The notes beneath the pieces are model-generated. The model ran no database searches. It had not been told where the DNA came from and saw only the letters and a list, made by a program, of their open reading frames with translations. A DNA stretch of 11,219 nt from SIG578 sp045543635 (lineage in GTDB: Bacteria > Bacillota > Clostridia > Oscillospirales > Ruminococcaceae), in the NCBI GenBank assembly GCA_045543635.1, contig JAZQMT010000123.1, positions 1 to 11,219 of the forward strand, in the 5' to 3' direction. Both the position numbers and the translations under genes were made by a program. Positions 6,260-11,219 of this stretch are shown here, piece by piece. The stretch's first letter is position 1. Each line of letters begins with the position of its first letter.

Positions 6260-6304
6260 ATTTTTTGACATTTTTTCATGTTTTTTTAAATTTTTTCATT
6301 TTTT
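6250..6304. repeat. phased A-tracts (predicted intrinsically curved DNA) upstream of the hydrogenase promoter
   Basis: Six runs of 6-7 T on the plus strand (A on the transcribed-direction strand) start at 6250, 6261, 6271, 6281, 6291 and 6299. Spacings are 11, 10, 10, 10 and 8 bases, close to one helical turn. Such phasing is known to bend DNA and, placed upstream of a promoter, can act as an UP-element-like activator site. The array spans about -50 to -104 relative to the inferred start of transcription. Confidence 0.65.
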
Positions 6305-6351
6305 CTTGCGTTGAGCCGACCTTTTCTCCCTAAAAACATCCCAAAAGCTTT

Positions 6352-6385
6352 AAAAACCTCGATGAAAAAAATCATCGAGGTTTTT
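6352..6385 (-). terminator. Rho-independent terminator of the ABC exporter operon
   Basis: A perfect 14-bp inverted repeat has core stem CCTCGATGA/TCATCGAGG (6357-6365 and 6372-6380), a six-base loop, and flanking A5 and T5 runs. On the minus strand it ends in a T-run after the stem, 61 bases beyond the stop of the DUF4340 gene. Because it is symmetrical it could work in both directions, but no plus-strand gene reads into it. It cleanly separates the two operons. Confidence 0.9.
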
Positions 6386-6445
6386 CTTGTTACTATTTTA
6401 TTGGCGCAAGTTTCTCCATGGCAAGTTTACGCCGAAACCGTGCTT

Positions 6446-7963
6446 TTAATAATCACTGGGTACGTCTCGGCCGCTGATAAACTGGGTAAGCCCGTATGCC
6501 AACGCATCGACATACTTGGAGCGAACCTGCGCAAGGTCACTTCCGTTTAACCGAATCAAATATTTTCTCGGTCCCGCCTTAACATACTCTACAACATCAA
6601 CCTTTTCCAATTTACGATAAGTGTAGGTTATCTTAAGCTCGGCATTTCCGGTATACTCTCCCTGTTCCACCGATTCCTCGCAATACACCAGCATAATGAG
6701 CTGATAAAGATCGCGATATTCCTCGGTAGACATTTTCTTGCCGTTCCAACGAACAATAAGATCATCACCCTCGCCGCTGGACTCAAATTCATATTTTTCG
6801 CCCTTATATTCCATGGTAAGCGTATCAATGCGGTCAATAACTGCATTGACAACAATTGGGCTCATATAATTGATCATGTCCTCTTGGAAGAAGGTAAAAT
6901 GGGTTTTCTCTACCAAGAATATCGGCTTTCTTTCACTTGTGGTAACGTAGTAGTATTGGGTATCGTCCACCGTCACCGTATTTCCCAGGTAAAGCATAAG
7001 CGTCCTCTTTGCGGCAACGACCTGAATTTTAACATAAGGGTCGGAAAGTCCGCAAGCTTTAAGCTCAGCCGCAGTGGGATTTAAGGCATAAACATCGGTT
7101 GCGCTGATACCTAAATAATCATTTTGTTTTCCTGCAAAAGCTTCATCTGAAATATCGGCTTTAAAAGGCGAGGTAAACATAAACTGGCAGGGAAGCGCCG
7201 CAATTGTAGCATTAGAGTTACTGTCACTGCTCTCTTGCTCCTCAGCCTCCTGACGCTTGACCTCGGCAACATATTCGGGATTTTCCTCTATTACAATCGG
7301 TTTTTTAAGTCCTCTGCCGGTATAGCTGATTTTTGTGACATGCGGGTCAATATCATTTCCGTCCTCATCTGTTTCAATTCCGTCAGAAATCGTAAGGTCA
7401 AGATAACCTGTATATTTCAGCTCAAACGGGAGCGACCAGCCGGAGTCAACAAAATAGACCTTATCATTCTGTTTAAGATAAACATAGGTGTTTCCCGCAG
7501 TTGTCTCATCCCCGACCATAAAGGTAAGCTTTTCGCCGGTGCTGTAGCTAACCGTTGCAGTAACACTCTTATCAGTAATCCCATAAACCGAAAGGTCGGC
7601 AGGGTTTTCCGCAATTTCCTTAGATGCAAGGAATTCGGTGCAGCTATCGGTCAAGCTTTCCAAAGCCTCGCTGTTTAGTTCAAATCCCTCGGCACCCGAT
7701 AAGCTCCATTCGTTTTCTTTTGCTTGGTTCAAGGTAAATCCGCCGTTTTCATTTTTTGCAACAACGCTTCGGATTTGTTCCTTTTCAAACGCAAAAACAT
7801 TGAGATAACCATATATATTGGTGCTCTCACTGCTGGTAATGTCAGATGAACCTCCAACAGGCTTTTCCTCGTTTTCGGGCCAAAGCGTGAGAACCAGCAC
7901 CGCTGCAATCAACACAAGCAGTGCTGCCGCGGCAGCAATGATAATCCGAATTCGTTTACTCAT
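6446..7963 (-). CDS. DUF4340 domain-containing membrane-anchored protein of ABC exporter operon
   Basis: The protein has 505 residues from the ATG at 7961-7963. That start overlaps the GldG-like stop (ATGA) and has AGGAGG 5 bases upstream. The open frame reaches 7996, but the extra 11 residues would displace this site. Residues 5-27 form one hydrophobic anchor (RIRIIIAAAAALLVLIAAVL onward) with no lipobox cysteine, so the bulk is probably extracytoplasmic. The region after it shows two copies of a similar unit: 126-175 (YGITDKSVTATVSYSTGEKL, MVGDE, YVYLKQNDKVYFVD) and 303-353 (CGLSDPYVKIQVVAAKRTLM, YLGN, YYYVTTSERKPIFLVEK). DUF4340 proteins commonly follow GldG-like genes in such operons. The molecular role is unknown; a periplasm-side partner of the transporter is inference. 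It is the last gene before the terminator. Confidence 0.88.
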   Translation of the reverse strand: MSKRIRIIIAAAAALLVLIAAVLVLTLWPENEEKPVGGSSDITSSESTNIYGYLNVFAFEKEQIRSVVAKNENGGFTLNQAKENEWSLSGAEGFELNSEALESLTDSCTEFLASKEIAENPADLSVYGITDKSVTATVSYSTGEKLTFMVGDETTAGNTYVYLKQNDKVYFVDSGWSLPFELKYTGYLDLTISDGIETDEDGNDIDPHVTKISYTGRGLKKPIVIEENPEYVAEVKRQEAEEQESSDSNSNATIAALPCQFMFTSPFKADISDEAFAGKQNDYLGISATDVYALNPTAAELKACGLSDPYVKIQVVAAKRTLMLYLGNTVTVDDTQYYYVTTSERKPIFLVEKTHFTFFQEDMINYMSPIVVNAVIDRIDTLTMEYKGEKYEFESSGEGDDLIVRWNGKKMSTEEYRDLYQLIMLVYCEESVEQGEYTGNAELKITYTYRKLEKVDVVEYVKAGPRKYLIRLNGSDLAQVRSKYVDALAYGLTQFISGRDVPSDY

Positions 7964-9630
7964 AAGAACCTCCTGCGAATAAAGACCACAAGGCATGCAA
8001 TGAGAAGAGACACAGGAATAACAACAGCGGCAATGCTGCCAATAATATTTGCCTGCGCATAGGTAATTCCTAACGCAGCAGCCGTAAGGCTCTTGGAAGG
8101 AATTAAAAGAGCATCATCTCTGCCAAGCATGGAGTCGACCGCCGCAATGGTGACATCCGGGTTTGCTGAGTAAGACTTTTCAAATAATTCATCCTCAAAG
8201 AAACCAATAGAATTAACAAACAAAAGGCTGGACTGAGAAACTTCAATCTCCTCACTGTATTTTGACAGCGTTGTGCGTGCCATAGCAATATAAGGATATG
8301 CTTCATTCTCGCCCTTTTCAAATCCATTTGCAGTTGCATTTCCAACCTTAGAGGTTTCGGTGTGCTGCAAAATGATGCTGTTTTCCATATTGACATCCAA
8401 AACACCAGCGATCTTGGCAGGGCGTCCGTAATATCCGAATGCCGAAACATCGGCAAAGGCAGAATCCAGTGTGAGGTTTGCATCAATAAATCTCAGGGTG
8501 TTGAGTGCAGGCATATTTGCATATGCAATAGACTCATCGCTCTCATAAACAACGCCGCTGGAAATCTCAAATCCCCAGTCATGAAGAAACGCTTCGAGAT
8601 TCGGAAGCACCGGCTGGGTGTAATCGGCAACATACATGACATTCTTGCCGTACTTTCCGTTGTTAAAAAGGAAATCATCCAGCTTTTTGAGGTCTGTCTC
8701 GGAATAGTCCTTAGTAGGCGCTGCAATGATAAGCAGATTGCTTGTGTAATCAAGCTCCTTCAGGATGCTCTGGCTATTTACTTCATATCCATTGTTTTCA
8801 AGAAGACGAACCAGCTTGGCAAGCTCCTGTTCACCATGTCCGGTAATAACGGTGGCTTTGGGATTGTCCGAAGCGGTAACCACCATGATAGCGGTGGACA
8901 GCGCATATTCGGCTGTTAAACTATAGCTGACAGTGGAGCTATCCGTAGTACCATAATAGCTGCCGTTTTCATTTTCATCCTCGGTATAAATAAAGTCACC
9001 CGAAGTAAGCTGACGGTAACGATCGCCGCAAACGACAAGGGCATCGCCCAACGTCAACTCTATATTGTCATAGTCGGCTGCAAATCCGGGATTTTTATCA
9101 ATGTCTACATAAGAAATGTCCAGATTAGGCGTATACATCTTGTATTTTTCAGCAAGCTTCAATATCTTATTATAATATTGATCTTTGAGCAGCTGCTTCT
9201 CATCACCGATAAAGATGATTTCTATTTCATAATCCTCAAGGGTTTTGAGATACTCAATAGACTCATCAGAAAGCTCATAATACTGCTTATCGGTAGTGTC
9301 AATATTGACAGCGGGAATCTTGGAAGCAACAAGATCGACCAAAATATTGCAGACAACAATAGCAGCAATAACAAGCGCAGTGAAAACCACCGACAGCGAT
9401 CCATATTTCAGCCGCTTTTTCAGCTCCCCGCGTGACAGCCCCACTTTTTGCTCCTTACGCTCTTTCTTAAAGCGCTCTTCCTTTTGCTTAACAGCCGCAT
9501 CTTCCTCTGCATTAGGCTCGATTTCTTCTGCAGCTGTCTCTTTATTCTCTTCATTCTCTTCAGAGACCTCAATATTTTCAGAGCTCTCCTCAATCAGTTC
9601 CTCTTGTTTTTTCTTCTTAAATAAACTCAT
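7960..9630 (-). CDS. GldG-like ABC transporter auxiliary protein (Gldg family)
   Basis: This 556-residue protein has an acidic, low-complexity, glutamate-rich cytoplasmic tail (8-48), a basic stretch (49-75) and a transmembrane helix (about 77-103). A large outer domain follows (105-525), then a second transmembrane helix (about 529-550) ending in RRRFL. The outer domain has the features of GldG/ABC-auxiliary proteins: a strand-rich start with YYELSDESIEYLKTLEDYEI (117-136), VDIDKNP (175-181), then a second lobe opening with ATVITGHGEQEL (259-270) and NLLIIAAPTKDYSETDLKKL (298-317). In Bacteroidetes GldG works with GldF and GldA in gliding. In Firmicutes these genes are a general exporter of unknown cargo, so a gliding role should not be assumed. 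GGGAGG lies 8 bases before the ATG, and the gene follows the permease with an 18-base gap. The N-terminal tail is longer than the anchor needs and may be a lineage-specific addition. Confidence 0.88.
   Translation of the reverse strand: MSLFKKKKQEELIEESSENIEVSEENEENKETAAEEIEPNAEEDAAVKQKEERFKKERKEQKVGLSRGELKKRLKYGSLSVVFTALVIAAIVVCNILVDLVASKIPAVNIDTTDKQYYELSDESIEYLKTLEDYEIEIIFIGDEKQLLKDQYYNKILKLAEKYKMYTPNLDISYVDIDKNPGFAADYDNIELTLGDALVVCGDRYRQLTSGDFIYTEDENENGSYYGTTDSSTVSYSLTAEYALSTAIMVVTASDNPKATVITGHGEQELAKLVRLLENNGYEVNSQSILKELDYTSNLLIIAAPTKDYSETDLKKLDDFLFNNGKYGKNVMYVADYTQPVLPNLEAFLHDWGFEISSGVVYESDESIAYANMPALNTLRFIDANLTLDSAFADVSAFGYYGRPAKIAGVLDVNMENSIILQHTETSKVGNATANGFEKGENEAYPYIAMARTTLSKYSEEIEVSQSSLLFVNSIGFFEDELFEKSYSANPDVTIAAVDSMLGRDDALLIPSKSLTAAALGITYAQANIIGSIAAVVIPVSLLIACLVVFIRRRFL
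7969..7974 (-). promoter_or_regulatory. ribosome binding site deciding the DUF4340 start
   Basis: AGGAGG on the minus strand lies 5 bases before the ATG at 7961-7963, inside the last codons of the GldG-like gene. It supports the 505-residue form over the longer open frame. Confidence 0.8.
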
Positions 9631-9648
9631 CTTCTTTTCCTCCCTTCT

Positions 9649-10353
9649 TTAGCTCCAGCGGCGCTTCTCCATCACCCGTGTAGTAAGGAACAGGCAAATG
9701 GCAGTTGCGCTCAGGAAGAACATAATATTGGACAGGGAGACAACTCCCGCAACAAATGAATCATATTTTGTCTGGAATGATAACCAATAAAGAAAATCGG
9801 AAACAAAAGCAACAGGGACAAGCGATGCAAAGGAATCGATCATTAAAAGCATAAACATTACCGCATAACTCACGATAGCTGCGACCAGCTGATTTTCGGT
9901 GATGGATGAAATAAACAGTCCCACCGCAAGCAGAGCCGCACCCAGCAGCAGTAATCCCAGATAATTTCCGAAAATGTATCCCCATGTGGGCTGTGCAAGG
10001 AATGCAAGAACAACGGAGTAAACTAAGGTAATAGAAATACCGATAACATAAAGCAGGAAAGCCGCAAAGAATTTAGCCATTACGATTCCCACAAGAGAAA
10101 CCGGTGCAGTAAGCAATGCTTGGTCGGTTTTCTGGCGGCGTTCTTCGCTTAAAAGACGCATGGTGAGAATTGGCATTGCCGAAAGAACGATAAGCGTAAA
10201 CCCATCGAAAACATAAGCCATGTCAACGGTATCGCTGTACAGGGTTCCGAACCAAAAATAAATTCCGGTGAACAGATTAAAAATAATAAGAATAACATAC
10301 CCGAGAGGGGTGGTAAAAAAGCTTTTAAATTCTCTTTTAAAAATAGCAAGCAT
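9649..10353 (-). CDS. ABC-2 type transporter permease (GldF-like)
   Basis: This 234-residue integral membrane protein has about six hydrophobic helices, near 18-38, 50-68, 92-118, 128-150, 155-180 and 205-226. Between helices 2 and 3 lies the charged cytoplasmic block TMRLLSEERRQKTDQALLTA (64-83), a pattern of ABC-2 exporters of the GldF/NosY kind where the permease contacts its ATPase. The N-terminus, MLAIFKREFKSFFTTPLGYV, is typical of the family. Its ATG shares one base with the stop of the ATPase gene, with GGGAGG 9 bases upstream, so the two are coupled. It would form the membrane channel of the transporter, probably as a dimer, with the GldG-like and DUF4340 proteins as outer partners. 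The substrate is not evident. Confidence 0.93.
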   Translation of the reverse strand: MLAIFKREFKSFFTTPLGYVILIIFNLFTGIYFWFGTLYSDTVDMAYVFDGFTLIVLSAMPILTMRLLSEERRQKTDQALLTAPVSLVGIVMAKFFAAFLLYVIGISITLVYSVVLAFLAQPTWGYIFGNYLGLLLLGAALLAVGLFISSITENQLVAAIVSYAVMFMLLMIDSFASLVPVAFVSDFLYWLSFQTKYDSFVAGVVSLSNIMFFLSATAICLFLTTRVMEKRRWS

Positions 10354-11219
10354 TATCTTTTTCCTCCCTTACCCGAAGTTTGATTAACAAGTCCGATAAA
10401 GATTTCTTCCAGTGTTGCCTCCTGAGCTCTTATCATGAAAAGGCTCCAACCGCGCTCTAAAACACGCTTTGCAATTTCGTTTCGAAGGTCGGCGTCGTCC
10501 TTCACGCGAATTATAAAATCAAATGAACCGCTCTCCTTGCAGCCCGAGGTTTCCACCTTGTCAACACCGGGAATTTTAGAAAGCATACGGAACACGGCTG
10601 CTTCATCGGAAGCGCCGATACGCACCGTTAAATTTTTCAGCGAACCGAATTTACTGGTCAGATCCTGCGCCGAGCTGTCCGCAACGATCCTTCCGTTATT
10701 AATAATAATAATTCTGTCACAAACAGCCTGTACCTCCGAAAGAATATGGGAGGAAAGGATAACCGTGTGACTTTCGCCCAGTCTCTTAATAAGCGTGCGA
10801 ATCTCAATGATCTGCTTGGGGTCAAGACCGACCGTCGGCTCGTCGAGAATAAGAACCGGCGGATTGCCGACCAGCGCCTGTGCTATGCCCACTCTCTGCT
10901 TATAACCTTTGGAGAGATTGCTGATAACGCGATTAGCAACATTATCAATACGCACCAGCCTGCAAATAGACTCAATATGCTCTTTTCTGGGAAGCTTTAC
11001 CTTTTTCAGATCGTAGATAAAATTAAGATATTCAGTAACCGTCATCTGATAATAAAGTGGCGGCTGCTCAGGCAGATAACCAATCTGCTTTTTCACCTCG
11101 TAGGGCTCCTCCAAAATATCCTTACCGCCTATTTTAGCTTCACCCTCGCTGGCAGAAAGATAGCCTGTGAGAATGTTCATGGTAGTGGTCTTACCGGCAC
11201 CGTTCGGCCCTAGAAATCC
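10353..11219 (-). CDS. ABC transporter ATP-binding protein (GldA-like), N-terminus cut by window edge
   Basis: The frame is open to base 11219, giving 288 visible residues. The ATG at 11178-11180 is internal, because upstream codons encode the Walker A loop GPNGAGKTTT (visible residues 4-13). About 30-40 residues are missing. Other motifs are IGYLPEQPPLY (46-56, Q-loop), the signature LSKGYKQRVGIAQAL (102-116, a usual variant of LSGGQ in this subfamily), Walker B VLILDEPTVGLDP (122-134) and the H-loop ILSSHILSE (154-162, H158). A C-terminal extension of about 90 residues (195-288) is typical of ATPases of ABC-2 exporters. It drives the permease encoded immediately downstream, whose ATG overlaps its stop by one base. 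The operon promoter lies outside the window. Confidence 0.95.
   Translation of the reverse strand, partial: GFLGPNGAGKTTTMNILTGYLSASEGEAKIGGKDILEEPYEVKKQIGYLPEQPPLYYQMTVTEYLNFIYDLKKVKLPRKEHIESICRLVRIDNVANRVISNLSKGYKQRVGIAQALVGNPPVLILDEPTVGLDPKQIIEIRTLIKRLGESHTVILSSHILSEVQAVCDRIIIINNGRIVADSSAQDLTSKFGSLKNLTVRIGASDEAAVFRMLSKIPGVDKVETSGCKESGSFDFIIRVKDDADLRNEIAKRVLERGWSLFMIRAQEATLEEIFIGLVNQTSGKGGKR

Noticed and set aside
6311..6550. Plus-strand open frame of 79 codons running over the terminator
   Set aside because: It starts in the AT-rich intergenic region, runs through a strong hairpin and ends inside the DUF4340 gene on the opposite strand. It has no convincing ribosome site or recognisable domain.
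8362..8919. Plus-strand open frame of 185 codons inside the GldG-like gene
   Set aside because: It is antisense to a well-supported coding region and encodes no recognisable motif.
11178..11180. ATG as the start of the ABC ATPase
   Set aside because: Upstream codons in the same frame encode the Walker A motif, so this ATG is internal and the true start is outside the window.
10746..11213. Plus-strand open frame of 155 codons opposite the ABC ATPase
   Set aside because: It is fully antisense to the conserved Walker, signature and H-loop motifs and shows no domain of its own; it is a shadow frame.
1..11219. CRISPR arrays, tRNA or rRNA genes, insertion sequences, phage genes or attachment sites
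   Set aside because: No regularly spaced direct repeats, transposase or integrase reading frames, or RNA gene signatures were seen by eye; coding density is high throughout on one strand.

Overview
All genes in this window lie on the minus strand. They form two operons separated by a terminator and an AT-rich promoter region at about 6163-6445. The content suggests a strictly anaerobic, fermentative member of the Firmicutes, class Clostridia, most likely of the Ruminococcaceae/Oscillospiraceae type. The reasons are an NADH-linked [FeFe]-hydrogenase-type operon, ferredoxin-rich proteins, strong GGAGG ribosome binding sites, and a GldG-like/DUF4340 ABC exporter operon. The taxonomic call is inference; there is no rRNA or other marker.

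Right-hand operon (read from 11219 down to 6446): an ABC ATPase whose N-terminus is cut by the window edge, an ABC-2 permease, a GldG-like membrane-anchored auxiliary protein, and a DUF4340 membrane-anchored extracytoplasmic protein. The genes overlap or nearly abut. The operon ends at a perfect 14-bp inverted repeat with a T-run (6352-6385). It looks like a complete export or surface-assembly ABC machine with unknown cargo.

Intergenic region: below the terminator, on the strand of transcription, come a run of six A-tracts phased at about 10 bp (6250-6304), an imperfect 10-4-10 inverted repeat (6236-6259), an extended -10 box TGCTATAAT (6207-6215) and a GGAGG site before the first gene of the second operon.

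Left-hand operon (6162 down to 1 and beyond): a NuoE-like [2Fe-2S] subunit comes first. Six accessory genes follow: a DRTGG-domain protein, an RsbW-like GHKL ATPase, a [FeFe]-hydrogenase-like protein with an intact set of H-cluster cysteines but an altered L1 motif, a second DRTGG protein, a PHP-family phosphoesterase, and a second GHKL ATPase. Then come a small thioredoxin-fold [2Fe-2S] protein and a NuoF-like NADH/FMN/Fe-S subunit that runs off the left edge. The catalytic hydrogenase subunit (HydA/HymC type) would be expected just beyond position 1, but it is not visible.

The NuoE and NuoF subunits and the small ferredoxin are the electron-transfer parts of an NADH-dependent, probably electron-bifurcating, hydrogenase. 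The genes between them look like a sensing and signalling module: an H-cluster protein as possible H2 or redox sensor, ATP-binding kinase-like proteins, a phosphoesterase and small ligand-binding DRTGG proteins. They are tightly coupled by ATGA overlaps. This interleaved module is the most interesting content of the window. Its gene set appears to recur in Clostridia, but to my knowledge its mechanism is not established.
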